DNA of 64,000 nt from Engraulis encrasicolus. Its lineage: Eukaryota; Chordata; Actinopteri; Clupeiformes; Engraulidae. The stretch is taken from NCBI RefSeq assembly GCF_034702125.1, contig NC_085869.1:49309197-49373196 (forward strand), written 5' to 3'. A program made the position numbers and the translations under genes. This document shows, in pieces, positions 1 through 13,490 of the stretch (positions are counted from its first letter, which is position 1; each line of letters opens with the position of its first letter). The notes below the pieces were generated by a model. The model saw only the letters and a list, made by a program, of their open reading frames with translations, was not told where the DNA came from and did no database searches.

Positions 1-29
1 CCAGTGAACTCAAGCAAATCTCTAGGCCA

Positions 30-700
30 ACAAATGAGTCACATAGCTAGACTAGCCTATTCTACAGTCACACTCACAGTCAAAACTTGAGGAGCAGAGG
101 GTGGGGGGGTGGGTGATATTGGGCCAGAAACTTCTGATGTGGTAAATGCTGAGCAGTTGAGCTATGTGTCGTGTGGTGTGGTAGTGTATGCTTTGGCATG
201 CATGCATGTGGCCTATTCTACAGTCACACACCTCTCAGTAAAATGTGAGGAGGAAGTGGTGGTGGTGGTGTGGAGGGGGGTGATATGGGGCCTAACATTT
301 GTATTGCGGTAAAAATTGAGCCGTAGAATGTCAGCATTGTGGTCTGAGAGAATAGAGGGAAAGGAATGCACAATTTTTGTACGGTTTATACTTTGGCACA
401 GCATATCCTCTTCTACAGCCATACTTTCAGCAAAAAATGAGGAGGAAGGGGTGGATTTGTGTACTTATATTGCTGTATAATTTCAGCCATAGGGAGTCAA
501 CATTGTGGTATACTTTGGAATGTACACATGACTGCAAACCATGTGCCAACTGAGGGCATTCTAGTAGGAAGTTGCTGCATAACAAAAAAAAAAGTTTAGC
601 TTAGCTAATCTTTAGGGCAACAATTATGAGTCATTCTGACTAGCCTCTTCTCGTCACAGCAATAACATGAAGTGGAAGTTAATATTGTGCCGTCATGACG
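30..700. repeat. Degenerate tandem repeat, units of roughly 150-200 bp
   Basis: The phrase cctattctacagtcacac recurs at about 56 and 211, with weaker copies near 408 (cctcttctacagccatac) and 644 (cctcttctcgtcacagc). Each is followed by a GAGGAGGAAG-like run. Unit spacing varies. Confidence 0.55.
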
Positions 701-2801
701 TCTTGCTGCATTGTTTTTACTGAGTCGCCAACAGACATAGACATAGATCTTTTAATACCTCCCGTTAACGTACGTAGGTGATGAGTTATACATCTAATAA
801 GCTTATACTACGACATAGCCTGCTGAACATTACAAGACTAAATCACTGGGTAACCATAATGATCAATTCCTTTTTCCACAGGAAGTCATCTAAAAAAGAA
901 AGGCCTATGACCTATGGTCTATAATCTACAAGCACACAAAACCACTCCCAATTCCGGGTTCCTACATGATTTAGCCCAATTGCGTAAAAATGTAGTGTAT
1001 TACCTGTGTTATACGGCTGCACAGCAAAGGAAACCCCACTTTTGTATAACATTCTTTGATGTGATCATGACATACAGTAAAACTAAAATGTGTACATAAG
1101 AAAGTGTGCAGGAGTGATAGAGTGTTAAGCTTAGAACAAATATAACAGTTGCCTTATCTAGTAAGATCATTCAGAAGTATTTCCTGTCTTTCTTTTGATT
1201 TTGCATTCATACAAAAACAGATGTTCAAGGCTGTGCCAAGTTCAAGTCTGCCAAGCAGGGGAAAGCATGACGACATACATCAAAGAAGCCAAATAAACAT
1301 AAAAAGGAATCTTTTTGCTGCCAATTGAGGCCATTACACTTCCCTTACCAAAAGTAAGAAAAAGGCTAAGTCAACTAAGCTCAATGCTCCACAGGTATGG
1401 AACTCGGATGTTTAAGACTAAAATGCATTGTTTGGACTGTTAGCATCACTTTAAGATAATGGTGGTTACATATGTGAAGAATAGAACACTTGGGCTACAA
1501 ATTCTGCAAACCTGATCGGAGCTGATGGCAGACCAGCAGCAACAAGAGCCAGATCAACAGTGCCAAGAGCAGGCTGTTCTCCATATGCTCAAAAGGGAGA
1601 TGCGGACAATTGTGATAAAAATATATGTTAAAGGGCCTCTAGGTAGGATTAAAAGTTTAAGTAATCACTGTCTCGAGTCAGCCGATGCATATTTGAGTCA
1701 TTAGTAATAGTAAGTGAACGATGAGTCTCGCAACCACTTCCACAGTCCGCTGTCAGAAAACCCCAAATGCAACTTTTGGTGGTCCGAACAAGTGTGGTGG
1801 GAAACACTTTTCATACGAAAAAAAGATTTTGAGATTTTGAGTAGATTTTGAGACAGGCATGCCACAGGCACCGCGCAAACGACGTCATCCTACATTGTGC
1901 CCCTTTAAATAGTACACTAAAATAAATTTAAAAGACGAGACCTTCTCATCTTCCATACATGATAAGAACAGACCCAAGTGGGCTATGCGCCTTGCTTACG
2001 CTCTATCACAAGACGCAACTCCAAATGGCACAGAGCATTACCCTTCAAAACAGAAAGCCATCACATCGTAGGTGCAACTGGCTAACAATAACATACCTCA
2101 TACTAACCAGCCCGAGTCTGTCTGGTTTCCTGTCTAGAGCTGCAATGTGATAAGATACAGTCTTAGCAGTACATGTAGGTGTAAACTGACTGCACCCAAC
2201 TGTCTGCAGCTGGAGATATTTGAAAATCCTCTCTTTGTTTTGCTCTGGCCAGGAAGTGCACCACAATGGTTAAAACATAAATAGCATAATGCCCTTTCAC
2301 TGATTGCGTTGAAGACATTTACCCCCCCAGTCTTAAAAAATACATCTGACCACGTCCAAATGTTAAATTTTGCTTTGGATTTTTGTCTGGACTTGTCTGG
2401 ACCCGTTTGAATGCTGATTCCACTACACAAAGTGGAGCACTTCGATCTTGATGAATCACTTATTTCCTTAGCTGGTTTGTGCTGCGGTTAAACTACACCT
2501 TGGGGTGGAGGAGGCCGGATGATTGCATGCTAACTGGCAAACGAAATCTGGATCTCACTTGTTTTATGAGGCCTAGAATTGTTTTATCCCAACATCCATT
2601 TCAGAGAGGAAAAAAACGCCACAGGGATTTTGGGGAATACAAAGACAGCAATTCACCTCCAGCTTATATAGCCCATGACTGTTTTGCATGATGTTAGAGC
2701 CGTTTCCCCTCCTGTTTGTATGAGTAAAACACCACGTCTAACAGCCTTATTATCAGATGTGGTGCCAGTGACAGTGCTCACTTAATGATGCCTCACCTGC
2801 A

Positions 2802-2803
<2 letters not shown>

Positions 2804-2839
<36 letters not shown>
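2804..2839. repeat. (GT)n microsatellite at left end of foldback element
   Basis: Pure GT run ending directly at the foldback element's first base. Confidence 0.95.
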
Positions 2840-2841
<2 letters not shown>

Positions 2842-3020
2842 GGGTGCATCAAACGCCCCCTATGAACAAATATTGCCTTGGCCCTATAATAGTAAAAATG
2901 TTCTACACCCAGTAAAAACACACTGTGTAAAATATTTTGAAATCTGGATAAAGTCTACCGGGGCCACCAGCCCCATGAAAATAGAAGATAATGGTGAAAG
3001 TCAAAATCTTGGAATAGAAA

Positions 3021-3146
3021 CAGGGCTGGACTGGCCATCTGGCATAGCGGGCATTTCCTCGTGGGCCCCCATTTTTTTTATTACTGAAAATAGGGGCCCA
3101 CGGGTGAGTCAGTTCTGCACCACGAATAACAATTGGGGGTGCGGGG

Positions 3147-3178
<32 letters not shown>

Positions 3179-3231
3179 TGTGTTAAAATCCAAAAGTGCC
3201 CGGGCCCTATTTATCCCCCAGTCCAGCCCTG
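3021..3231. mobile_element. hAT-like MITE with perfect 8-bp TSD and a long G run
   Basis: Ends cagggctggactgg and ccagtccagccctg are inverted. It is flanked by AATAGAAA on both sides (3013-3020 and 3232-3239). It contains an uninterrupted run of about 28 G on the plus strand at 3151-3178. Confidence 0.85.
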
Positions 3232-4393
3232 AATAGAAATGGACATTTCGGTGCATCAAGCTACCCAATAAAAACACATTGCCTCAGCTGTGTGATAAAA
3301 ATGTTCTATGCACAGTAAAATCACTCACAAAATATGTTGAAATTTAGATGAATTCCACCAGGCCCATGAAAATACAAAACAATGGTGATAGTGATGGGCA
3401 ACCTGGATTCTAAAGCTGAAGACCAGTGCCACATATTCCAAATATAGCCAATATAATGAACCAACTGACCCACTGCTAGTATCAAGCAAGAGATTGCGAA
3501 GCTGTATGACTTTTGTGTGTTTCACCTGTGGGCATAACCAGGATTGTACAGGTAGCTGTTAATACCTGGTGGAACATCTGTACTAAAGCTGTGAATGGTC
3601 CTTGGAATTACTTGTGTTTTTTTTATTCAAGAAATCCCTGCAGTAGTTTAATAGAGTACAGTCAATACAACTGTATGTGATGTTGCAAAGAGTGGCTTCC
3701 CAAAACCTGCATTTAAGTGACTTCTAGGTACAAAGCGGATTCCAGAAAAGTTGGGAAACTTTGTAATTTGTGAATAAAATCAAAATGCTGGCATTTTCAA
3801 AACATTCAATATGTTAACAAGGTAGAACATTATGCACAGACAACATATCAGTTGTTAAAGTCAAGCAGAATTATTGTTTTGAGGTAATTATGTGATCATT
3901 TAAAATTTCACCCTTGCAACAAATCCCAAAAAAGTTGGGACAGGGCCAATAAAATGCTTTTTATATTGGATAAGACTAAACACAACACAAGGGATGAGAC
4001 TGAACAGTTAGATACTTTGACTGATGGCATAATTTTATTCAAAAATTAGATATTTTGATGTGCGAGACATGATTTCAGCAGCTCAACTGATAGGTGTGTT
4101 TTTCAACTTGTTTACCTTTTTGTTATGCTTAATATGTGGCATATCCTGACTGCAAGAAAACAATTTTGTGACCTGTTTACTCTAATGATGGACCACACTG
4201 TTGGAACATAGTAGAGATTGAAATTTGCCACCTTTATGGGGCAATATCTAAAGGCGGTGCTCCAAAATATAATGCCTTGGTAGCTATGTTTGCTGTTTAA
4301 AGTCTGTATGTATCAGTCAACATTCATTTTAATGCTCTACATGAGTAAGAAGACCCTAACCAAGTCACCTCTGCACCCCCTTACCATCATATA

Positions 4394-5971
4394 CAGTGAG
4401 TCCAATATGTATTTGATCCCTTGCTGATTTTGTTGGTTTGCCTACTAACAAAGACATGATCAGTCAATAAATGTTATGATAATATGTATTCTAATATGGA
4501 GAGACAGAATATCAAAAAGAAAATCCAGAAATTAACTGAAGATAATATATATTAATTTATTTCCATTTCATCGAGCAAAATAAGTATTTGATCCCCTGCC
4601 AACTGATTACAGTTCCGGGCCCACAGGCCAGATGGGCACTTCCGATCAACTTGTCATCTGAATTAAAGACACCTGTACATACTAACATGCATAAAAGACA
4701 CATTGAATCAGCAGAATCAGTCCATAGTATGAGTGAATCAGTCACACTCCAACCTCACCAGCATGGGAAAGACCAAAGAGTGGTCAAATGATATCAGGGA
4801 CACGATTTTAGACCTGAACAAAGATTAAATGGGCTGCAAAGCCACAAGAAAGAGACTGAGTATTAATGACCCACATGTTGATGCATTTCTTCCAAAATGT
4901 GAGGAATACAAAATGACTATCCATCAGCCTGCCTGGGGTTCTATACAAGATTTGACCTTTTGTAGGGATTTGATAATCATGAGAACAGAAAGAAATCCCC
5001 CTAGAGCTGTACGGGATGAACTAGGCAATGATATCAAAGCTACTAGGACCAAAATCACTGAGAAAACTACTGGTAGCACTTAATGCCACAGAGGTTTAAA
5101 ATCCTGTAGTGCACACATGGTACCTCTACTTCAGAAGGAACCTGCGCAGTCCCACTTGAGGTTTGCCAACGGACATCAGACTGGTTTAGGATATGATAAG
5201 GAGGTGCTGTAGTCAGATGAAACCAAAATCAAGCTGTTTGGCATTATCACAATTCTATGATCCCAAGAACACCCTCCTCACCATCATGCATGAAAGTGGT
5301 ATCATTATGGTTTGAGGGTGTTTGTCTGGCCAAGGCACAGGACAACTTCACATCATCAATTAATGGATGGAGGGAGACATGTAATGTGCAATCCTGAGTG
5401 CAAACGTCCTTCCCTCCACCACTACACTGAAGGGTGGGCCATTTTTGGATCTCCCAACATGACAATAATACACAACATACAGTCAAAGCAACGAGGGAGT
5501 GGCTCAATAAGAAGCATATTAAAGTCGTGAAGTGGCCTAGACAGTCTCCAAATATTAACCCAATAGTAATTCTATGGAGAGAACTGAACCTCCCATTTGC
5601 CAAGCGACAGCCACAAACCATTAATGTTTTAGAGATAATGTGCAAAGAAGAATGGGCAAAAATAGTTTCTACTATATGCACAAACATTGTCATTAACTAA
5701 AAGAAGCATCTAACCTCAGTGCTAGAAAACTAGGGCTTTGCCACAAAGCACTTTATCTTCTTTAGCTAGAGGGGTCAAATACTTATTAGCCTAAATTAAA
5801 TACAAATAAATTAAAATATATTCTTTAAAGTTATTTTCTGGAATTTCTTTTTGATATTTTGTCTCTCCATGTTTTAATACATATTATCATACATTTATAG
5901 ACTGATCATGTCTTTATTAGTGGGCAAACCGGCAAAATCAACAAGGGATCAAATACATATTGGACTCACTG
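4394..5971 (+). mobile_element. Tc1-like DNA transposon, degenerate, innermost of the nest
   Basis: 1578 bp, the usual Tc1 size. Terminal inverted repeats cagtgagtccaatatgt and its complement extend over about 75 bp, with TA duplications at 4392-4393 and 5972-5973. The plus strand keeps transposase remnants (see next entry). Confidence 0.9.
4755..5740 (+). pseudogene. Tc1-family transposase pseudogene
   Basis: The C-terminal half is readable at about 5434-5700: ATREWLNKKHIKVVKWPRQS, then PNINPIVILWRELN and CKEEWAKIV, typical of the Tc1 DDE catalytic region near the last Asp/Glu. The N-terminal half is broken by stops and frameshifts, and the family's usual DLNPIE is changed to NINPIV. It cannot be functional. 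Confidence 0.85.
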
Positions 5972-7291
5972 TATGCTGTCTTTCAGACTGACCACTAAAT
6001 CAAGCTGAAGTATTCATTTTCTATATAACCTGGAGGGTGCATGACTCCATAATTTTCAAAATGGATTAAATATTTACCATTCTGTAATCAGAGGACAGTT
6101 TCACATGTCTCCTAGGTCCTTAGAATGAGCTTTTCCGCACGCAACACTGTTTAATGTCTGCATCATGTGCATTAATCAAGTGTTGTGTTTATGGTCATTT
6201 TTTCGAGAGCTGTCATTGTTGGAGTGTCATAGTTTGCTTATTGACCACGAGTATGTCATGAACTCATAACTCGTGCAATGATTACACAGAACTCTATATT
6301 ACGGAAGTAGGCCTTATATGCCTGCAATTTTGATAATTCAATCTTTCTGTGTAATAGATAAGTAATTAGTCCCTCAAAATCTTCGCCGCTGAGTGCCATA
6401 GCCTCTATGTGATGGTATTTTATTTGTGCATTCATGTTGGCAGTCAATATAGTTCCTTTTAAAATATTCTTCCATGTGTAATTTTTAGAATTATCCAACT
6501 ATTACAACATGTTTTGGCCCTGTCCCAACTTTTTTGAGATTTGTTGCATGGGCCAAATTTTAAATGATCACATAATTACCTCAAAACAATAATTCTGCTC
6601 AACTTTAACAACTGATATGTTGTCTGTACATAATGCTGCACCTTATTAACATATTAGATGTTTTAAAAGTGCCAGCATTTTTCATTTTATTCACAAAATA
6701 CAAAGTGTCCCAACTTTTTTGGAATCCGCTTTGTATGTCATGGGTATCATCAGGTCCAGAGTCCATTGCCAAGGGCCTCTCAGGTAAGTTATGGTACTCA
6801 TGTGATGGAATAAAGTGAAATACTACCACAGGCGATGGGATAAAGAAGTAATGGCACTCTTCGATACAGTTGTATTGACTGCCTTGTAGCCTAGTCATTC
6901 CAAGGAGCATTCATAGCTTTAGTACAGATGTTCCACCATGAATTGTAGGCCCGCATGTGAAACAAATAACAGTCATACAGCTTTGCAATCTCTTGCTTGA
7001 TACTAGCCGTGGTCCAAGGCAGCAAGGAATTGATATTGTGTTGCAAAACAGCAATTTTGCCTGAATATAGCAGTTTGACCATCAGTCTGTCCCGAGACTG
7101 AAGTCTGTGTAAGTGGATCGACTGAATACACACCCTGCTTAGATATTCCTTCTGTTCGTGCTCCCAATACAGATGAATTCACTAATTACCTCATCAACCT
7201 GGCTTAAGTGGTAATTAGGATCAGCTGGTTCAATATATTGGCTGGGGCAAATGTGTCACAGGGTTTGTCCACCTCTGTTTTAAGACACTTG

Positions 7292-7493
7292 CTACGTTTA
7301 CATGAGACATTTAATTCAGAATTAACTCACTTTAATTCTGAATAAAGCTTAATTCCGCTTGGAAAACGCCATGTAAACATCTCTTAATTCTGAATTAAAT
7401 GAAAGATCAAAGCAAACTCGACAGAACTATTTAATTCTGAATGATTAAGTTAATTCTGAATTAAAAACGTCATGTAAACGTAGTCAATGGGAA
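7292..7493. mobile_element. AT-rich hairpin MITE (ctacgtttacatga ends)
   Basis: Ends ctacgtttacatga and tcatgtaaacgtag are inverted; the interior is full of ttaattctgaatt repeats. A diverged relative lies at about 40412-40705. Confidence 0.7.
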
Positions 7494-7514
7494 GCCTGGA
7501 TTCAAAAGCTACAA

Positions 7515-7617
7515 TCCAGTGCCACAGATTTCAAATTACCTGGTTTTAACCTGTCCAATTGCCCTAATTGGAAAGGTAAAACTAGGTATGTCATTTGGAA
7601 TATGTGGCACTGGACTT
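7515..7617. repeat. Short hairpin repeat, ccagtgccacagattt type
   Basis: About 100 bp with inverted ends (ccagtgccacagatttcaaa and ggaatatgtggcactgg). Related to the hairpin at 18172-18282 and to part of the outer foldback arm near 3425. Confidence 0.6.
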
Positions 7618-7982
7618 CAGCTTTGGAATTCAGGTTGCCCATCACTATCACCATTATTTTGTATTTCCATGGGCCTGGTGGACCCAGTAGAATTCATCTA
7701 AATTTCAACATGTTTTACACAGAGTGATTTTACTGTGCATAGCACATTTTTATCACACAGCTGAGGCAATACGTTTTTATTGGGTAGCTTTATGCAGTAA
7801 AACTGTCCATTTCTATTCCAAGATTCTGACTATCACCATTAACTTATTTTCTATCTATATGGGACTGGTAGCCCCGGTAGACTTATTTATAAATATTTTA
7901 TACAGTGTGTGTTTACTGGGTGTAGAACATTTTTACTATAGGGCCAAGGCAATATCTTTTCATAAGGGGCGTTTGATGCACC

Positions 7983-7985
<3 letters not shown>

Positions 7986-8046
<61 letters not shown>

Positions 8047-8055
8047 CGTGCGTGT
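7986..8055. repeat. (GT)n microsatellite at right end of foldback element
   Basis: GT run changing to GCGT at its far end. It begins exactly where the element ends. Confidence 0.95.
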
Positions 8056-8588
8056 ATTTACTGTTGAGGGTCATTTCACATGAAATCAGACACTTTGGGA
8101 CCCGACCGACACGGATTTCAATCATACTTGGTGTGTCTTTTTAGTAGCAAGGTAGCACCCCAGAACTGCATTGGCTTGAATCTGACACTAATATTAAAGG
8201 AGAAACAGACTAGGAAAGGTTCACATGTGAGGGTAGGACACTATACATTCAGCCTTGATTATATCAGTCAGTGTTAGTCACAAAAAGCTGTCTGTGGTGT
8301 TGTTTGAAAGCTCTTATGTCTGTAATGTCTGTATCAAAATGTAGTTTTCACTGGAGTCTTGTCAAACACATTTTCAATCTTCTGTGCCTGTTGCATAGAT
8401 TTTTTGACAATGAAATACACATTGACTTTGTCTGCTATACCTAAACCTTGATCAGCTGCTACAGATGGCAACATCTGGTTTCCCCACTTTGAAAGCATTC
8501 CGGCAAAACAGTTCCTTGTATTTCACACCCCCACCCCCACCACAATATCACAAATTCCTGGAAAGCCTTTCACTTCGTCTGTATAGTC

Positions 8589-8905
8589 CAGGGGTGGGGA
8601 ACCTTTTTCATTCCAGGGGCCGCTTCAAATTCCTCCAAGGGCCGTCAAAGTCCTCCGAGGACCACATAACACTATGAACACAAACCAGGATTTCCCCCTG
8701 CACTTTTGGCCTATATTGAAAGCAGCCAGCTTTAAAACAGACCCCACCTTCTCTTGGTCCCCTGAATATAACTTAATTGTATTGCAAATGAAATTTCTAA
8801 GATTCCTTTACAAAATATGTTATATTTCATGTGAAGCTGCATAACATTGAAATTATGTTGGAGGCTGGATAAAACGGCCCTCGAGACATAGGTTCCCCAC
8901 CCCTG
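8589..8905. mobile_element. hAT-like MITE (caggggtggggaacc ends)
   Basis: 317 bp with inverted ends caggggtggggaacct and aggttccccacccctg, flanked by GTATAGTC (8581-8588) and ATATAGTC (8906-8913), 7 of 8 identical. Confidence 0.88.
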
Positions 8906-10469
8906 ATATAGTCAAACCTGTGTCAAACTACAGCGTTGCCTTTCTTTCTACAACATGTGACATTTGATCCATATAACACGGAAAGCAAGACACTGACAAG
9001 CCAGACAAGTGCAGACAAGAAATGTAAAACGTTTTTTTCCACCCCACACACCCCTCAGTCCAGGATTGAGTCTGTACATACAAGTTGAGCTTTGATCTTG
9101 TCTTTCTATAAACAATAACATTACTAGACATGTTGGATTCAGGTCACTCATGTAAGACACCTAATATGAGGGTCTACTTTTGAGTTCCCACAGTGAAAGT
9201 TATTGTGTTGGCCTACGTAAAAAAAGATTACCCAATACCAATGGCACTGGAGACAGTTTCTTCTCTAAAATGCACAAAGATAAATGCCCTCATAGAAACT
9301 GAACGTTCCCACTGACAGCGTGCCAATCTCTAAAATTTAGCAGGGTAAATACCACCATAGAAACAACATGTCCCAAATCTTCAACACTCGAACAAGAAGC
9401 CAAGTCAAACTTCCAGGCAACCAGTGCTGTGCCCGAGGCTGTCAGGCCACTATACGGCCCTATGGGGGATTCTGGGAAAGGAACTATTCATGCATAAAAT
9501 GGATCCTCAAGAGACATTCATCCGACCACCAGTACACCCACATGTGACCTCGAGCTCGGCTAAGCATCTGAAAGAGCCGGAAACAAACTTGCCATTTCTG
9601 GACCACGAGGCAAAGCAAAACAAAAGAATAACGTTTTGGCTCAGTGAGAGTTCATGAGAATATACCCCAGTAGTCAATGGATAATTATGCAAAATCTAAC
9701 ATTAAAAACACTAAAATGGAAAGGCATTGTTTTTAAGGGCCATTTAAAAAAATCTCAACAGTCAGTTAAGCAGCTGACAATAACAGCTGAGGGAAAACCT
9801 CAAGCCAAACCAACCACAGCCATGCTAGAGCACATCTTGGTTGGCAGACAGTAATCTTCGCCAGTTACCGAAGTGTACACTTAAACCATTTCCTTAAAGC
9901 AGCTGCCTGGGGGACCGCATTACGAATGAAGAGATAGGAATGCAGAACCAAAAGTCGCTTAGGCCTACATAAACCTGATAACCTCTCTTTTGGGAGAAAC
10001 AAAACTGACTGCACTTAAACAGCAACGTGTTGACGTCAAAGGATTCACTCTGTGGAAAAAGCTAGCCTCCCCTGGCTACTTTTGCACGTGTCATCTTCCA
10101 TATAATTAATATGAAATAAAATGGAGTTATCTACATGTGTATTTTTACCTTAACATTGGTAAAGCCATAATGACATAGTGGATTGTGTGTGTAAACAAAG
10201 GTTTGCCAGCATCCATTTCAGCACTGACACCAAGCCATTGGGAAGGTCCAGCTGATGTTTGCTCACCACAGCTCTAGTTCCACCACAGCAGCCGACACAA
10301 TGTCATGCCATTATCACTACACGTAACACCACTAGACAATGACTTCCGAGCTCATTCCTTAAGGAAAAAGTTAAATACAGTCATTCAATCGGTTGCCTTC
10401 CCTCCACAGTGCCGCTGTCCATTGATCTGTGAGCTCGCCCTAACCAGAGTGCTACAACCTTACACATCA

Positions 10470-10640
10470 CACTAGTGCTGGGCGACATGGGGAAAAAGCA
10501 TACATCACAATATGGATTACTTTAGATCACGATAGAGATATATGACATGATATAGCACTATAAGGTATATGTCAGTTATTTTCTTTATTTTCCCTGTATT
10601 GTATTAAAAAAAAGAATATTTGTATCCTTCCTTTTACAGT
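10470..10640. mobile_element. Fragment of the gctgggcgatatgg MITE family
   Basis: gtgctgggcgacatgggg followed by catcacaatatggattactt closely resembles the start of the complete copy at 56881-57237. The other end is missing. Confidence 0.6.
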
Positions 10641-11484
10641 TATATGAACTTAGAGCATGCATAGTGACAACGTGAAATGTTTTAAAATAATATTTATAAT
10701 TTACAATAATACTTTTCTATCACAATAACACCCAAGCTTATAGCACACTGCTCTACGCTGACTCTTTCTGAAGACTTTATTCAATGCGGACCCTCGCTGT
10801 GGGTAACGTTGTGGGTAAATTTTTTTTACGTTTACTTTGCAAATTAAACATGTTTAAGATTAACTTAATGGAGGAACTGTTACAGTTATTCTGCAGTTCA
10901 ATATGATCATATGACAAGCATGAAATTATCTGAGGGTCACACAGAATCCGCAGCCTATTCAAAAAGAAGTAAGCTACTCAGGATCCCCCTTCAATGTCTG
11001 CTAAAATATACGGTAAAATACATAAGCTTAGAGGTTATGTGACGGCAAGACTGACTGCCAGCCAAGCAGCCAACCACAAGACGAGACGTGTATCTATGTC
11101 TGCCACTGGTGGTTTAATTACTAATGGTACACAGTATCACCCCTACACAGACAGCCAGTTACTTTACCCAGTGTCTAGGCCATAAAATTGCTGCAAGTTA
11201 AATGCACTAAGCCCGCTATTCTGTATGAAAACAACCAAAGCTGCAGGCTAAGGCATAAAAGAAAAAGAGACATTGTAATTATGTCACCTAATCATTAAAA
11301 GCAACCTCTCTCTGCTCTTCTGTTCAGCGTCTTCTAAACCTGCACGGTCTCAGTTAAACATACAATCCAATTTCAGGACCTTCACGCCCGTAGTCACTGT
11401 GGGTGTGTGTACGTGTGTGTGCCAATTCCACACAAAGTCACTATTTGCGCAAACCAAGTTTGCTCTCTCCCTCTCTGACTGACT

Positions 11485-11485
<1 letters not shown>

Positions 11486-11572
<87 letters not shown>
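11486..11572. repeat. (CA)n microsatellite
   Basis: About 43 uninterrupted CA units. Confidence 0.97.
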
Positions 11573-11576
<4 letters not shown>

Positions 11577-12009
11577 ACTACTGAAGCATCTGGGACATCT
11601 GTCTCCCAGCAATAACCGTTGGTGCAGTGAGGACTCTGGTCTACATCCAAAGAGTTTAGTTGCAAGAAACTGGACTCCTTGGGAGTTACAAACTCAAGGT
11701 TCCAAGAAGTAGCTGTCTCCTGCTCACAACGAAACTCTTTTTGATATACCCTGAACATCTGGTTGAAGCAGAATTTTCACAGGCACATGTACACTCTGGT
11801 CTGAAGTGCCTGGCTAGCTAGCCTAAGCAAAAAATGGCATTTTGGAGCCAGTGGATAGTGTAGTAGTTGGCCCTGGTCATACTGCTGCGTGCTTAAGCGG
11901 GAGCTGTGATGGCATTCATAATTGATGGAGGATCTGTCACATGAACGGCCCGATCCAGAAGCAACAGCAAAGTGGACAGCCATGCATGCATACTGATGAG
12001 CTGCCCGTG

Positions 12010-12011
<2 letters not shown>

Positions 12012-12052
<41 letters not shown>

Positions 12053-12058
12053 TGTGTG
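12012..12058. repeat. (GT)n microsatellite
   Basis: GT run with one interruption near its right end. Confidence 0.95.
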
Positions 12059-13490
12059 GCTCTAAATATCCAATAGGAGTCATAATCTATGCATAATCTT
12101 ACAGTTTAAAATGTAGGCATGTATAATTTACACCACTTTATCGCTAGGATCTAGGAAAGGGAACACAGTATCTGATCAACTGCTGTTCAAAGTTTATGCT
12201 GTGCATATTGATTACTCTAGTCCACTGGACTGGGAGTCAACAACGTGTATTCCCCCCCAATAATCTCACAATAACATTGTAACAGTCAAATACTAGACTA
12301 ACTACAGATATATGGTTTTGTTCCAAGTAGGACCTGGCTCACTTCTCCTTGTGCAAGCAATGGTATGTCATGCAATGATTGGGCAACATCACTCGTGCAT
12401 CCAATCCAAGAATGTTAACCTGACACCTTGTCACCGCTTAAGACCACCGACATGAAATGTTATGTTATCCCTCTCAGCACAACGTTATTATGACGCTCAT
12501 GTCCGTTTATCTAGCGAAAAGGTACTTACACACTTTGTTATGTCCTACTTTACAGTAGAACGCAAACAAGAGGGGTGCACTGCAAGCGCATCCGTAGGAA
12601 GGTTATGGCACAAGTGACGTTACTTGTTGCTTTGTGTAGAAGACCATTTGGCTTCCAACCAGTAAATGTGTATCTCGTTCAATATGGTTACCTCTGTCAT
12701 TTTGGAAAACCCTGCTTGCATAAACAGATTCATCAACACTGAGATTACTTAGATTCTACATTCACGATTCTATAATATTTTGCTCACAATTGCATCCTCA
12801 CCGTGAACATCTGTTCACCGTGTTATATAAGGCGTTGTCCACAGACATAAAACTTTGGATTTTGAAGCGCCTGACCATACACGTCTGCATGTCAACCTCA
12901 CTTCATTCCCTACTATAGGACTGCAACTAACGTGTGGCTAGAGATGCATGATGTATGGGATGAAACAATATTAAACAATTTTAAACAAGCTGAGTATGGA
13001 AAGGTACCGAAGTTCATAAAATGACTGCTTGGTGTAGCCTATCTTGCCAAACCGTCGACAAACGATCTTGAAGTTGTAAGAACATTTATACAGGAATGTA
13101 ACATCAAGACAGAAGAATAGTGAATATTAAAATGTGCTTATTGCTTTGCTGTCCATCTTACTGAATACTCACAATACTTTTACATCTGTTCATGACTGCT
13201 GTTATTACTCTGGGCTTCACACGAGCACTATTGTACGATATACCAGATGTTATTAGCTTTGCAAAATAATTCAAAAATATCAACTAGAGCGTATTTTTCC
13301 CTCAACCTCTATATCTTTTTACAATCTGAGGTTAGCAGCTGTAGCAGCATCTTTGTAGTGCGAGTGTTCACACAGCTAATTGTACTTCGCTAGCTACCTA
13401 ACGTTATCTTAATGCAGCTTGCCAATTAGCCAACCCGCTAGCTAAAATGACAGCTACTTTAAGACAGCTGTCAGGTAATTACACACTTAC

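Larger units (their letters stand above)
3731..6733. mobile_element. Middle element of the nest, long TIRs, TA-flanked
   Basis: Inverted ends caaagcggattcca and tggaatccgctttg with about 210-bp arms (3731-3950 and 6515-6733). Each arm carries a second internal copy of the aaaagttggga phrase. TA lies on both sides. The interior outside the Tc1 insertion shows no recognisable coding sequence. The TA target suggests a Tc1/mariner-type non-autonomous element. Confidence 0.75.
2840..7985. mobile_element. Outer foldback element of a triple nest
   Basis: Starts tagggtgcatcaaacgcccc and ends with its inverse complement at 7985. The arms (about 2840-3720 and 6740-7985) match imperfectly over hundreds of bases, for example cctataatagtaaaaatg against its complement near 7935, and the stretch around 3490 (caagagattgcgaagctgta) against 6985. 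Both ends abut (GT)n tracts. One arm carries a hAT MITE (3021-3231); the other carries an AT-rich MITE (7292-7493). No transposase of its own was found. Confidence 0.7.
1..13490. other. Presumed arl5a intron 1 (non-coding, repeat-rich)
   Basis: Follows the arl5a exon 1 donor on the minus strand. I saw no splice-bounded coding exon here. About 40 percent is the nested inverted-repeat structure at 2840-7985. The stretches 700-2800, 9000-10450 and 12060-13490 show no recognisable feature. Confidence 0.6.
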
